Positions 27,867 to 35,406 of a stretch of 47,119 nt of DNA are shown piece after piece (within the stretch, counting starts at the first letter, position 1; each line of letters starts with the position of its first letter). Origin of the DNA: Chitinophagales bacterium. Lineage in GTDB: Bacteria; Bacteroidota; Bacteroidia; Chitinophagales; UBA8649. A program made the translations under genes and the position numbers. A model generated the notes under the pieces. It was given only the letters and a program-made list of their open reading frames with translations, did not search any database and was not told where the DNA came from. The stretch covers positions 1-47,119 of the forward strand of contig JACJYS010000010.1 of NCBI GenBank assembly GCA_020635995.1, in the 5' to 3' direction.

Positions 27867-27892
27867 TTACTTTTGTATCAAGACAAAAGTAA
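27867..27892. repeat. Perfect 10 bp hairpin
   Basis: TTACTTTTGT, loop ATCAAG, ACAAAAGTAA, preceded by T and followed by AAA. It could serve as a bidirectional terminator between the gap and the gene ending at 27964. Confidence 0.5.
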
Positions 27893-27963
27893 AAATTACT
27901 TAAACGTCCCAAACTATTATATTTAAACATAAAGTACTGGTATAAAATGGATAGTCATATAAA

Positions 27964-28611
27964 TTACAAAATAGGAATAAAACGTTTTTCTATGGCTTTA
28001 ACCATTAGCTCAAATGATTTTTCTTGAGCATCCCAGTTTTGCTCAGCCGCTGTTTCACTCATAAATTCTAATGATGCTTTTTCGGTTTCTAACTGCTCTA
28101 CATTTTGAATAAAACTTTTGTACTTATCACTATTATTGCCAAATAACTCTTGAATAAATATAAAACTTTTGTTTAAGTCAATTATTTGGTTCATTTGTCG
28201 TAAAGGACTTTTAGCTGAGTAGCTCCTATCTCCTATCAGTTCCTTAATTTTATTATTATAAATTAAATTTTCGGTCTTTACGGTTTTAGGTTCTACTAAA
28301 ATAGGTTCAGTTTCTTCTACATTTTCATTTACAAACTCAATTACGGGTTCTTCTTTTTCTTCATTCACAACCACTTCCTCAACTTTTAATTTAGTATTTT
28401 CAATATTTGTATTTTTATCAACTACCTCACTCTCTTCAGTTACTGCTACTTGCTCATCTTGAACATCATCTATAATTTTCATTAATTTTTCAAGCTGTTC
28501 TTTAAGCAGTTCTCGTTCTATCTGCGTAGTGTTTTCTATCCCGTCTTTTAATAGTACACTAAAAAGTAAGTTAACTTTATCTAATAATTTCTGAATTTCG
28601 TTTTGTTGCAT
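27964..28611 (-). CDS. Conserved hypothetical protein with acidic linker
   Basis: A 215-residue protein with the start set at ATG 28611 (MQQNEIQKLLDKV). The longer frame from 28659 overlaps the -7 element. Residues 1-50 are helical, residues 55-115 are a Glu/Val-rich low-complexity linker, and the C-terminal 90 residues (SPLRQMNQIIDLNKSFIFIQ, ELFGNNSDKYKSFIQN) resemble a domain seen in many Bacteroidota hypothetical proteins. No catalytic motif is visible. It appears to be a core gene bordering the cassette-like array, with its own promoter. Confidence 0.75.
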   Translation of the reverse strand: MQQNEIQKLLDKVNLLFSVLLKDGIENTTQIERELLKEQLEKLMKIIDDVQDEQVAVTEESEVVDKNTNIENTKLKVEEVVVNEEKEEPVIEFVNENVEETEPILVEPKTVKTENLIYNNKIKELIGDRSYSAKSPLRQMNQIIDLNKSFIFIQELFGNNSDKYKSFIQNVEQLETEKASLEFMSETAAEQNWDAQEKSFELMVKAIEKRFIPIL

Positions 28612-28656
28612 TTTGCTTTTATTTATTAAACGTTGGCAAACATAAAAATATTTAGT

Positions 28657-28664
28657 CAAAGATA
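28657..28664 (-). promoter_or_regulatory. -7 promoter motif for the 28.6 kb gene
   Basis: An exact TATCTTTG on the minus strand, 45 bases before ATG 28611. It overlaps the alternative start at 28659 and therefore argues against it. Confidence 0.5.
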
Positions 28665-28737
28665 AGAAAAGGCAAATTGCTTAAAAAATATTTATCTTTA
28701 TCCTACAAAATTTTCTATAAATGTTTAGCCACTAGCA

Positions 28738-28884
28738 TTATTTCATGGCTAAAAATTCTTTTGCCTCTTTTGATGATTTAAGTTTTGAAAGAATATAGTT
28801 TGAATTTGTTACGGATTTTTTTGCTTGTGCACAAAGTTTTGTAGCTTGGCGAAGGTGGCGGTTTTTAAACACTTTCCTGTCCAC
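28738..28884 (-). pseudogene. Frame fragment across the terminal palindrome
   Basis: A 48-codon GTG-started frame (ends LKSSKEAKEFLAMK) bounded upstream by a stop. Its first third is encoded inside the attC-like palindrome of the lipoprotein cassette. It may be the tail of a decayed last cassette of the array. There is no homology I recognise, and it may not be expressed. Confidence 0.25.
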
Positions 28885-28964
28885 CGAAACCAAAGTTGGC
28901 TATGGATCTAAAATCTTGTTGGTAGCTTTTCACCCGCCATAAGCTATATGCTGTGTTGTAATGC
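28841..28964 (-). repeat. attC-like site of the 29.0 kb lipoprotein cassette
   Basis: R''-like GCATTACAAC (minus, 28964-28955) follows the stop. The arms TAGCTTATGGCGGGTG (28945-28930, minus) and TAGCTTGGCGAAGGTG (28842-28857, plus) are imperfectly complementary around a loop of about 70 bases. The distal R' is degenerate, CTTTGTGC instead of GTTGTGC, so this end of the array may be decayed. Confidence 0.55.
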
Positions 28965-28968
28965 GTTT

Positions 28969-29586
28969 TTATTTTATTTCCTTTTTCATTTCGTCTGATA
29001 ATTCAATTTTCCCTTTCTCAGTTAAACGACCTTCCTTGTAGATTACTTCAATACTCTCTGTTCCTGGGATTGGGTTGTAGTCGTCATTGCATTCGGAGGT
29101 TTTCATTGTGTCGGCTGTGTAGATTGAAAAGTCTTCTTTTATTGTCATGAACTCATCACATTCAAAACAAGACCCGTCTCCACAATAGCCAATTGCAATC
29201 GTTTTACTATTAATTTTTTCTCCCGTCAGTTTGTAAGTAGTCAAGACAGGAAGCAAACAGTCGGCAACCCCTAAAGTGATTACCGAAACATAATTTCCGT
29301 TAGTTTCTATTTGTCCTACTGCATACGAGTAGTCTTGTATATATGGACTTGGGTTTTCGTCATTAAATTCAGTCAAATCTTCATAATCAGCTTCACAGCC
29401 TTTAATCTGAACAGGCAATTCAATTTTTGGAAATTTGTCAAGAAACGATTGAAACTGGTCGTTTACCTGCGGAAGTTCGGTTTCCAACTTTGTTGTTGAA
29501 GTCGAATTATCTTCATCCGTTTTACTCTTGTCGGTTTGCGAGCAACTTATCAGTAATAGGGTCAATATTGGTAATAGTATTTTCAT
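28969..29586 (-). CDS. Lipoprotein of unknown function (cassette cargo)
   Basis: A 205-residue protein with a short signal peptide and lipobox LLISC (Cys near 15), then a Ser/Thr/Asp-rich spacer and a globular part with several paired cysteines (CEADYED, VADCLLP, GYCGDGSCFECDEF, SECNDDY) that may form disulfides in the periplasm. I recognise no family. The gene is bracketed by GCATTACAAC inverted repeats (28955-28964 and 29600-29609), which defines a single-gene cassette. Confidence 0.7.
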   Translation of the reverse strand: MKILLPILTLLLISCSQTDKSKTDEDNSTSTTKLETELPQVNDQFQSFLDKFPKIELPVQIKGCEADYEDLTEFNDENPSPYIQDYSYAVGQIETNGNYVSVITLGVADCLLPVLTTYKLTGEKINSKTIAIGYCGDGSCFECDEFMTIKEDFSIYTADTMKTSECNDDYNPIPGTESIEVIYKEGRLTEKGKIELSDEMKKEIK

Positions 29587-29599
29587 CGTTCTTTTAAAT

Positions 29600-29609
29600 G
29601 CATTACAAC
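29600..29609 (-). other. Cassette 5' junction (R'-like) of the lipoprotein unit
   Basis: Minus-strand GTTGTAATGC, complementary to GCATTACAAC just after the gene's stop (R''). In integron logic the crossover would be between G and TT. An IS1182-like end lies 3 bases further upstream. Confidence 0.5.
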
Positions 29610-29611
29610 GG

Positions 29612-29740
29612 GAGTTTGTGCATTAACCCACAAAACTCGGGCTTTTCAAATGTAAATATAAAATATATTTTTGAAAATTAAGCCGTTTTTTAAACAAAAT
29701 GTGAGGAGTTGATTTTGTTATGTGAGGCTTTGTGGTAACT
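29612..29740 (-). mobile_element. Terminal fragment of an IS1182-like element
   Basis: About 130 bases are clearly homologous to 43065-43180, the transposase-3' end of the IS1182-like remnant, starting with the same terminal repeat (TTTGTGCATTAACCCACA). Homology stops near 29740 and no transposase coding remains. The end is placed at the same position relative to a cassette junction (CTC-N-CG^TT) as in the second copy. The following bases to 29864 show only a low-quality 78-codon frame that I do not accept. Confidence 0.55.
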
Positions 29741-29864
29741 GTGGTGCTTAAAAATGAAAAAATAGTCGTTTTTATGGCTCTTAGTTGTTTTATTAGCTCT
29801 ATGTTAATAACTGTCAGGTTGTTATAGGATTTAACGAAAAAAGGAGGTATTTCTGCCATGCCAA

Positions 29865-30037
29865 CCGCTCTAAAAAGAAAAAAACCGCTCTAAAGCGGTT
29901 GTCTAAGTAACAAACTGTTTTACGAAATCCCCAATAGAACATTTTTTTTATCAACCATCCTCCAACAACCGATTCCGTTCAACCTGCGTTCTCATTGTTC
30001 GTCCTTCGGACGCAACGAAAACTTAGTTGTTAGTGGC
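29865..30037 (-). repeat. attC-like site (type 2) of the 30.1 kb cassette
   Basis: R''-like GCCACTAAC (minus, 30037-30029) is followed by a 164-base repeat containing AACCGCT-CTAA-AGCGGTT, an imperfect CAACAACCG...TTAGTTGTT pair and the small hairpin CGTCC-TTC-GGACG. The 164 bases recur nearly unchanged at 41657-41820, also directly 3' of a minus-strand gene. Confidence 0.6.
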
Positions 30038-30063
30038 TGCCATTTTTTTATATTTCACTTTCT

Positions 30064-30732
30064 TCAAGGATTGCTATTTTCTGATAAATATTGTCTGCGC
30101 CAAGGTTCATAGTTTTCTGACAAACCTGCAACATTAGATTGTAAACAAGTGTATAATTCATTGTATTTAAACCCTGCATAAAAACAAGTTTTTATATAAT
30201 CAAAAGGTATAATATTTTTACTACCCGCAGAAGGTTTAAACAAGATTTGGTAAATATTATCCGCATACCTCACTTCCCAACCGTGTTGAGTCGTATTTTT
30301 CAAAATAGTATGCAATACATATCCTGTCAATAACGGTAATATATGGCTGTTACAGAAAGTCTGTTTGAAATAATCGGTATATGTGTTGTTTTCGTCTAAC
30401 GTGTTCAATGATTCAATTGAAAAATTAAGTTCACTTTCGGATAATGTCCAATACTTGTTGGTTGGGTCGTCTCGCTCTCTCTCGTGCATTTGTACAAACT
30501 CCTCTGCAAGTCGCTTAATAAGTATTTCTCTCAAAAGACAAGCATTGTCATACGCACAGATTTTTTCTGTGTACTCGTCTGCTGTCCCAACAAATGTATG
30601 ATATGCTTCTTTGAATTTAGGCAGAGGATATTCTTTTTCTACTATTTTAATTATTTGAAAAAAAGAGGTGCCTAAATTTCCAAAAAGACCATTTATAATT
30701 TGTTGTTGTTTGTCTATATCAAGTTGTATCAT
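30064..30732 (-). CDS. Hypothetical protein (cassette cargo)
   Basis: A 222-residue protein with the start taken as ATG 30732 (MIQLDIDKQQQ); a second possible ATG is at 30753. It is predicted soluble and mainly helical, with no signal peptide and a few cysteines (CAYDNACLLRE, TFCNSHIL, IKTCFYAGF). I recognise no family. The unit is bracketed by GTTAGTGGC/GCCACTAAC (30029-30037, 30783-30791), the same terminal sequence as the unrelated 44.6 kb cassette. Confidence 0.65.
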   Translation of the reverse strand: MIQLDIDKQQQIINGLFGNLGTSFFQIIKIVEKEYPLPKFKEAYHTFVGTADEYTEKICAYDNACLLREILIKRLAEEFVQMHERERDDPTNKYWTLSESELNFSIESLNTLDENNTYTDYFKQTFCNSHILPLLTGYVLHTILKNTTQHGWEVRYADNIYQILFKPSAGSKNIIPFDYIKTCFYAGFKYNELYTCLQSNVAGLSENYEPWRRQYLSENSNP

Positions 30733-30782
30733 TGTGCTTGTTTTTATGCCCATAGTCTTGTCGTAGTTGGTTTCGTATGGTT

Positions 30783-30926
30783 GCCACTAACGGAAAAGTA
30801 TAAGCGTAGTGCGGGATTATGAAGCCGATACTTTCAATTTGCCGATATTTTGTTAATAGTTCATAAGTTCATCCCGAAGCTTCGGGATAGCACTTTCGCC
30901 CGCATTACACTTATACAATGTTGTGC
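30783..30926 (-). repeat. attC-like site (type 1) of the SMI1/KNR4 cassette
   Basis: Read on the minus strand: R''-like GCACAAC (30926-30920), arm ATTGTATAAGTGTAATGCGGG, a loop containing the 18 bp perfect palindrome ATCCCGAAGCTTCGGGAT (30871-30888), arm CCCGCACTACGCTTATAC, then R' GTTAGTGGC of the next cassette. The whole element is nearly identical to 43602-43733, except that the copy there lacks the 18 bp palindrome. Confidence 0.65.
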
Positions 30927-30934
30927 TTAGTTTT

Positions 30935-31567
30935 TTATTCAACTCCAATTATTTTTTTCCACGTATTCGCATTTTTGCATTTTGGGTTAATTCCAGAATT
31001 TTTGTTTTTAGTGAATGGTAACCATTGCCAATCTTCTCCACCTGGAAACCCTAAATTTCCCCAGTTATCTATAAGTTCTGTGAAAGAATTTGACATTATA
31101 AATCCGTGTCCTTCTCCGTCATCATGACTCAAATAAATAATTTTCCCATAATTTTCTTCTGAAATGTCAATTGACAAATAGTCGCCATTACCAACTTCTT
31201 GAAAAACAAATTTGTTATGCCAGACTTTATCATATTCATTATTTTGGTCAGGGAAACAAACTTTTATCCAATTATCTTTACTTTTATTGAAATCAATGAT
31301 AAAATTTGTTCCCCAATGAATTTCTCCGCAAAAGATTCCATCTAGTTCTTTTGGAAGCTCAAAGTCATCAGGCAAAAACCATTTAAACTCTAAATGAGCG
31401 CTTACATTAAGTAATACATTCCTGAATTCATTTGGAATTTTATAATTTAATTCTTTTTCAATTTTTAATAATTGCTCCTCAGAAGCGGGATTTTCAAAAA
31501 TCAATTCTCTACTTTCTCCACCTAAATTTTCAATTTTTAATAATATATTTTCTAATATCTTTTTCAT
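30935..31567 (-). CDS. SMI1/KNR4 family protein (cassette cargo)
   Basis: A 210-residue protein with the start set at ATG 31567 (MKKILENILLK). The longer frame to 31594 runs into the cassette junction. The N-terminal signature NPASEEQLLKIEKELNYKIPNEFRNVLL and the later HDDGEGHGFIMSNSFTELIDNWG are typical of SMI1/KNR4 (SUKH) domains. SUKH proteins are often immunity proteins against polymorphic or nuclease toxins. No toxin is adjacent, so it could act as an orphan immunity protein. Flanks are GTTGTGC and GCACAAC. Confidence 0.8.
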   Translation of the reverse strand: MKKILENILLKIENLGGESRELIFENPASEEQLLKIEKELNYKIPNEFRNVLLNVSAHLEFKWFLPDDFELPKELDGIFCGEIHWGTNFIIDFNKSKDNWIKVCFPDQNNEYDKVWHNKFVFQEVGNGDYLSIDISEENYGKIIYLSHDDGEGHGFIMSNSFTELIDNWGNLGFPGGEDWQWLPFTKNKNSGINPKCKNANTWKKIIGVE

Positions 31568-31590
31568 TTGGAATTCGATTTTTAAATTAT

Positions 31591-31724
31591 GCACAACGGC
31601 TTAGGCTATGAGTAGTTGCGTGAATTTAGTAAAAAATTTCCAAGTACACGCAAGGCTGAAAATTCCAACGGAATTTTCAGAGTGTGCGGGTAGAAGCAAT
31701 TACTTATAGCCATTGTTGTGTGCA
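31591..31724 (-). repeat. attC-like site of the peptidase E-like cassette
   Basis: On the minus strand: R''-like TGCACACAAC, then arm ATGGCTATAAGTAATTGC, an inner perfect 11 bp hairpin CTGAAAATTCC-GTT-GGAATTTTCAG (31656-31680), arm GCAACTACTCATAGCC, and R' GTTGTGC (31597-31591) of the next cassette. The inner arms pair with two wobble-type differences. Confidence 0.65.
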
Positions 31725-31729
31725 GTTTT

Positions 31730-32350
31730 TTATTTTGTTCCAACTATTTTAATATTCTCTCCATTGACTTGAATTGCCTCCGTGTTGCTTATTGGAATCA
31801 AATCAATTTTATCTCTGTAATCAACAATAATTTCTTCTACTGATTTTTTAAATGGTTGGTTCGTGTGGTGTGGCAAAGTATAAAAGTCAACAATATTTAA
31901 AGCATTGTAATCAGTCAGTTTTTTTGCTTTTGCTTTGTCGTCCATTTTCTCAACATATTTTATGTTTTCTGACATAATTATTGAGCCAGCGGAAGCTCCA
32001 ATATAGGGTTTTCCTTTTTTTATTTCTTCAAGTATTATTTTATCAGCTCCAGATATTTTTAATTCTTGAAGCAGATAAAACGTATTCCCTCCTGAAACAT
32101 AGATAAAATCATTCTTTTTAATTACTTTTTCGATTTGATTTGTTCCAGTACTGGAAATGTCTAATTCTTCAATTATAAGTCCAAGTTTTTCAAATGCTTT
32201 TTGGTCATTCTCAACATAGGCTTTATATTCTTCAGGAATACTTGCTGTTGGAATAAACGTTATTCTCCTGTTTTTTAATTTCTCTCCAAGAAATGGTTCT
32301 AGGAATTCGGAAACATCTACAAAAGAAGAAGAAAGAAAAAGTTTTTTCAT
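31730..32350 (-). CDS. Peptidase S51 (dipeptidase E)-like protein (cassette cargo)
   Basis: A 206-residue protein with the start set at ATG 32350 (MKKLFLSSSFVDV). KNRRITFIPTASIPEEY, DFIYVSGGNTFYLLQEL and KPYIGASAGSIIMSENI (nucleophile Ser in ASAGS) are diagnostic of the class I glutamine-amidotransferase-like S51 fold. The late LPHHTNQPF supplies the His. Family members hydrolyse Asp-X dipeptides or act as cyanophycinase-like peptidases; the substrate here is unknown. Flanking 13-base inverted repeats ATTGTTGTGTGCA/TGCACACAACAAT define the cassette. Confidence 0.85.
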   Translation of the reverse strand: MKKLFLSSSFVDVSEFLEPFLGEKLKNRRITFIPTASIPEEYKAYVENDQKAFEKLGLIIEELDISSTGTNQIEKVIKKNDFIYVSGGNTFYLLQELKISGADKIILEEIKKGKPYIGASAGSIIMSENIKYVEKMDDKAKAKKLTDYNALNIVDFYTLPHHTNQPFKKSVEEIIVDYRDKIDLIPISNTEAIQVNGENIKIVGTK

Positions 32351-32376
32351 TTTTATTTTACGTTCAGATTTTAAAT

Positions 32377-32475
32377 TGCACACAACAATTGTATAAACGA
32401 ACATTTATGTTGTTTATACCGCTATTTTGGAATATATACGACATAAATGTTCGCATATATTTCGTTTATGCATCG
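32377..32475 (-). repeat. Array 1 upstream end: attC-like or attI-like palindrome
   Basis: Starting from the R' GTTGTGTGCA of the peptidase cassette, arms CGAACATTTATGTTG (32399-32413) and CGACATAAATGTTCG (32440-32454) are complementary except for one wobble. No cassette lies beyond, and the next gene is a plus-strand secreted protein. The integrase-proximal side would be here, but no integrase is present. Confidence 0.5.
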
Positions 32476-32604
32476 CTAAAATATAAATATTTTATTGAAT
32501 TTTAAAGATTTTAATTATTTTTTTTGCAATAAATACCGCTTTTTTATTCTTCCCTTATAGCCTTTCACTCCAAGTAGGTATTGTTTAATATTACCCAATT
32601 TATT

Positions 32605-32612
32605 TATCTTTA
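32605..32612 (+). promoter_or_regulatory. -7-like promoter element of the T9SS esterase gene
   Basis: TATCTTTA, one base off TAnnTTTG, with TTG 21 bases upstream (32581-32583). It ends 18 bases before the ATG at 32631. Confidence 0.35.
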
Positions 32613-32630
32613 TAGCTTAAAATTCTATCT

Positions 32631-34769
32631 ATGCGTTTTTTAAGTGCTCTCTTTTTTGTTTTGCAAGTGTTATTCTTGTCGGCACAAAACACATGCCCGT
32701 ACCCAAATAGATATATAGACTCTGTTTTCTCGCAAGTAGATATTACTACCAATATTTGGTTTGGCAATGCAGACCCTTTTAATCCATTTTCAAGCAATCA
32801 AGATTTATACTTAGATTTTTACGAACCGCATGGCGATACCGCTTCGGCTCGCCCTTTAATTATTCATGCTTTTGGTGGTGGTTTTTTAAGTGGCAACCGC
32901 ACCAGCGATGATATTCCTTACTGGGCAGACCAATATGTAAAGAAAGGCTATGTTTTTGTATCAATAGACTACCGCCTTGGCTACAACCCTACCAGTGCCA
33001 GTAGTGTAGAACGTGCGGCTTACCGCTGTGCACAAGATTATAATGCCGCTCTACGTTTTTTGGCAGACAATGCAAGCACTTACAGAATTGACTTAAACAA
33101 TGTAATTGTAACCGGAAATAGTGCCGGAAGCATAGGAGCATTAATTGTGGCTTTTATGGACGATAACGACCGACCGGCTTCTACCTACGGTACCACTTTA
33201 GAAGGAAGTGATTTGGGTTGTTTTAATTGTTCGGGAAACAGCAATTATAACAATGTGCAAGTGCCTATAAAAGGCTGTATTAATTTATGGGGAGCTATGT
33301 TAGACACCTCTTTTATAAATTTGGCAAGCAATAGTGCCGATAATATTCCCACCATTTCTTTTCATGGCGATGATGACAGCTCAGTGCCTTATGACGTAGG
33401 GCATCCATACAGCTTACCATTTTTCCCTATGGTTTATGGCAGTTATCCCGTTCATATAAAATTAACGGAGCAAAATATACCTAATCAGTTGGTTACTTTT
33501 CCGGGTTTTCCGCATGAGCCGGAGCAAACCTATCCTTGGGTTAGCGATACCATTGTTTCAAAAGCAAGCAAATTTATGTATCCGTTTATTTATGGCGATT
33601 CGGCTAAAATTATAGCAGATAATACCATTTGTGCAGATAGTATTTTAACTATTACTGCTCAATATCACAATGGGAGTTCCTACTGCTGGAATGCACCCAA
33701 TGCCACTATTTTAAATGATACAGCCAATACCATTACCCTTCGTTTTAATAATACAGGAAATTTTACGGTATATCTTACCGAAACGGATTATAAAGGTTTG
33801 GCTAAAATAGATTCTGTAGCAATACAAGTCAATCATCCGCCACAAAGTGCTTTAGCTGTAAATGGGCAAAATGGTTTGCTAAGTTTAACTTTATTAAATA
33901 CAGATATTACGCAAGCATATTGGAATTTTGGCAATGGAAATACAAGCAATATTCCACAACCTACAAATCAATTTTTAGATACCGGATATGTAAATATACA
34001 AGCTACTATTACAGATGCGTTTTGCTCGGCAGATACTTCTTATTGGGTATTGTCTAATAAATGTCCCGATGCCGGCTACAGCTATGAAATAAAGGACAGT
34101 ACGCTATATTTATACAACACTTCTACCCTTTCTACCCACGCTTACTGGGTAGATTTTGAAGGCTCTGTATTTAATGGCGATACCTTGGTTTATCCTTTAG
34201 AAAATGAAGATGATTTTCCGTTTATTTTACAGGTTTCTAATTCCTATTGCTCCGATTCTTTGCAAGATAATTTAGCTATTCATTTTTGTGCCCATGCAGC
34301 TTTTGATTATAACATAACTAACAAGCAAGTTGATTTTAATGACGAAAGCTACAATGCCTATTTTTATACTTGGAATTTTGGAGATGGCACTATTTCGGGC
34401 ATTCCAAATCCTTCTCATTCATATTCAGATACAGGTATTTATACCGTTCAATTAATAGTAGCAAGCACCGAAAATTGTAGTGATACAACGTTTAAAGAAA
34501 TCCATATTTCAGATATAAATACAGCTATATACACTATTGAAAATAGTTTAAATATTTATCCAAATCCTACGGACGGACTTATACACATTGACGGCTTATC
34601 TAATTTTACAAATGCTAAAGTAGAAGTGTTTAATTATGTAGGCAAAATGGTTTATAGTGGCAGTGCTAATTCAACTGAAACCATTTTATTAAACAAAGAA
34701 AAAGGCATTTATTTTATTAAAATAAGTAGCAAAGAGCAGCAGGTGGTTTATAAGGTGGTAAGGGAGTAA
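32631..34769 (+). CDS. Secreted alpha/beta hydrolase with PKD domains and T9SS sorting domain
   Basis: A 712-residue protein. Residues 1-19 are a signal peptide. Residues 60-330 form a carboxylesterase-like alpha/beta hydrolase with oxyanion HAFGGGF, nucleophile S164 in GNSAGS, acidic HGDDDSSVPYD and probable His in PGFPHEPEQ. At least two PKD-like repeats follow (YWNFGNGNTS; TWNFGDGTISGIPNPSHSYSDTG). The C-terminal 80 residues are a type A T9SS sorting domain (LNIYPNPTDG...KGIYFIKI...). The protein would be exported across the outer membrane by the type IX system and act on extracellular esters. Confidence 0.9.
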   Translation: MRFLSALFFVLQVLFLSAQNTCPYPNRYIDSVFSQVDITTNIWFGNADPFNPFSSNQDLYLDFYEPHGDTASARPLIIHAFGGGFLSGNRTSDDIPYWADQYVKKGYVFVSIDYRLGYNPTSASSVERAAYRCAQDYNAALRFLADNASTYRIDLNNVIVTGNSAGSIGALIVAFMDDNDRPASTYGTTLEGSDLGCFNCSGNSNYNNVQVPIKGCINLWGAMLDTSFINLASNSADNIPTISFHGDDDSSVPYDVGHPYSLPFFPMVYGSYPVHIKLTEQNIPNQLVTFPGFPHEPEQTYPWVSDTIVSKASKFMYPFIYGDSAKIIADNTICADSILTITAQYHNGSSYCWNAPNATILNDTANTITLRFNNTGNFTVYLTETDYKGLAKIDSVAIQVNHPPQSALAVNGQNGLLSLTLLNTDITQAYWNFGNGNTSNIPQPTNQFLDTGYVNIQATITDAFCSADTSYWVLSNKCPDAGYSYEIKDSTLYLYNTSTLSTHAYWVDFEGSVFNGDTLVYPLENEDDFPFILQVSNSYCSDSLQDNLAIHFCAHAAFDYNITNKQVDFNDESYNAYFYTWNFGDGTISGIPNPSHSYSDTGIYTVQLIVASTENCSDTTFKEIHISDINTAIYTIENSLNIYPNPTDGLIHIDGLSNFTNAKVEVFNYVGKMVYSGSANSTETILLNKEKGIYFIKISSKEQQVVYKVVRE

Positions 34770-34815
34770 TGTAGTTTTTTGACGTAACACCTTCAATTTA
34801 AGTTTTATTTAATGG

Positions 34816-34830
34816 TTACAGCCATCCTTC
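34816..34830. repeat. 15 bp direct repeat, left copy
   Basis: TTACAGCCATCCTTC is identical to 35392-35406, which is the 3' end (stop codon and last codons) of the epimerase gene. The two copies bracket a small gene and suggest insertion at a gene's 3' end. Confidence 0.55.
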
Positions 34831-34844
34831 CGTTGGCAACAATA

Positions 34845-35309
34845 TTATCTCATGCTTATTAATAGTGAAGCTAATTGATAAAGTTCGCCAATTCTTTCTA
34901 TGTTTGTTTTATAAAAATAACTTTGCCCCGATAAGTAAGTAATTGTTAATTGTGCAAAGTATTCCTTTTTAACATTTTCTTGGTCATTTTCTTTGATTTT
35001 TGAAACCGCAGTAATTGTTTGAACTCCTACCTTTATAAGGTCTTTTATCCAAATAGAATTAATATTAACATTGTCGGATTCAACTACAATATCATAAAGT
35101 TTTTTTTCGTCAATAATTAAGCATTCAATTATAAGCCCTTGCAATTGAGGTTTTGGGTTTTCCACTATTTGTACAAAATGTTTAATTGGTTTTATTTGTA
35201 AACTATGGCTTTCGTTTACAAATAAATTGTAAGCCCTAATTGTCGTTTCACTTGTCTTAATAGTTGTAAGGTGTTTAGATATTTCAGTAAAAATTTCTTG
35301 TATTGTCAT
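34845..35309 (-). CDS. Hypothetical protein within a repeat-bounded insertion
   Basis: A 154-residue protein (MTIQEIFTEISKHLTTIKTS) with no signal peptide and a mixed alpha/beta composition. I recognise no domain. It lies between two 15 bp direct repeats of the epimerase 3' end and is convergent with the T9SS esterase gene. Attachment-site-like flanks suggest a recently acquired single-gene unit, but no clear attC-like palindrome is present. Confidence 0.6.
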   Translation of the reverse strand: MTIQEIFTEISKHLTTIKTSETTIRAYNLFVNESHSLQIKPIKHFVQIVENPKPQLQGLIIECLIIDEKKLYDIVVESDNVNINSIWIKDLIKVGVQTITAVSKIKENDQENVKKEYFAQLTITYLSGQSYFYKTNIERIGELYQLASLLISMR

Positions 35310-35391
35310 TTTCTATTCATTTTATCACATAAATATTTTCCTTGTGGCAAGTGTTGTTACCGTACAACTTCATTAGCGATATAAATACCCT

Positions 35392-35406
35392 TTACAGCCA
35401 TCCTTC
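35392..35406. repeat. 15 bp direct repeat, right copy (epimerase 3' end)
   Basis: TTACAGCCATCCTTC encodes the last residues (EGWL) and stop of the epimerase on the minus strand. It is identical to 34816-34830. Confidence 0.55.

Larger units (their letters stand above)
27106..27963. other. Long gene-poor gap with short broken frames and palindromes
   Basis: These 858 bases hold no convincing gene. A 32-codon plus-strand frame at 27153-27251 (MALTKNKILSELHFALK...) and a second frame from 27308 (KDTYEVFYINFSLVEKLQNQ) could be remnants of one decayed gene, but I do not recognise it. The hairpin CCTGAC-GGCA-GTCAGG lies at 27440-27455. The right half carries a large inverted repeat and a separate perfect hairpin, listed individually. 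Confidence 0.5.
28841..32475 (-). mobile_element. Cassette array 1, integron-like (CALIN-like, no integrase)
   Basis: Four complete cassettes read on the minus strand: a peptidase E-like gene (31.7 kb), SMI1/KNR4 (30.9 kb), an unknown gene (30.1 kb) and a lipoprotein (29.0 kb). Each gene is followed 3' by a palindromic attC-like site. The bases just outside each gene's start are complementary to those just after its stop: TGCACACAAC, GCACAAC, GCCACTAAC and GCATTACAAC respectively. The longer arms pair across the gaps. All genes share one orientation and are mutually unrelated. No tyrosine recombinase is visible, and the junction heptamers mostly break the canonical GTTRRRY rule. Confidence 0.65.

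Noticed and set aside
29623..29859. A 78-codon minus-strand frame (MAEIPPFFVKSYNN...) starting next to a GG^TTGG junction
   Set aside because: Its second half is encoded by the IS1182-like terminal region, composition is unlike a real protein, and no matching R'' exists on its 3' side.
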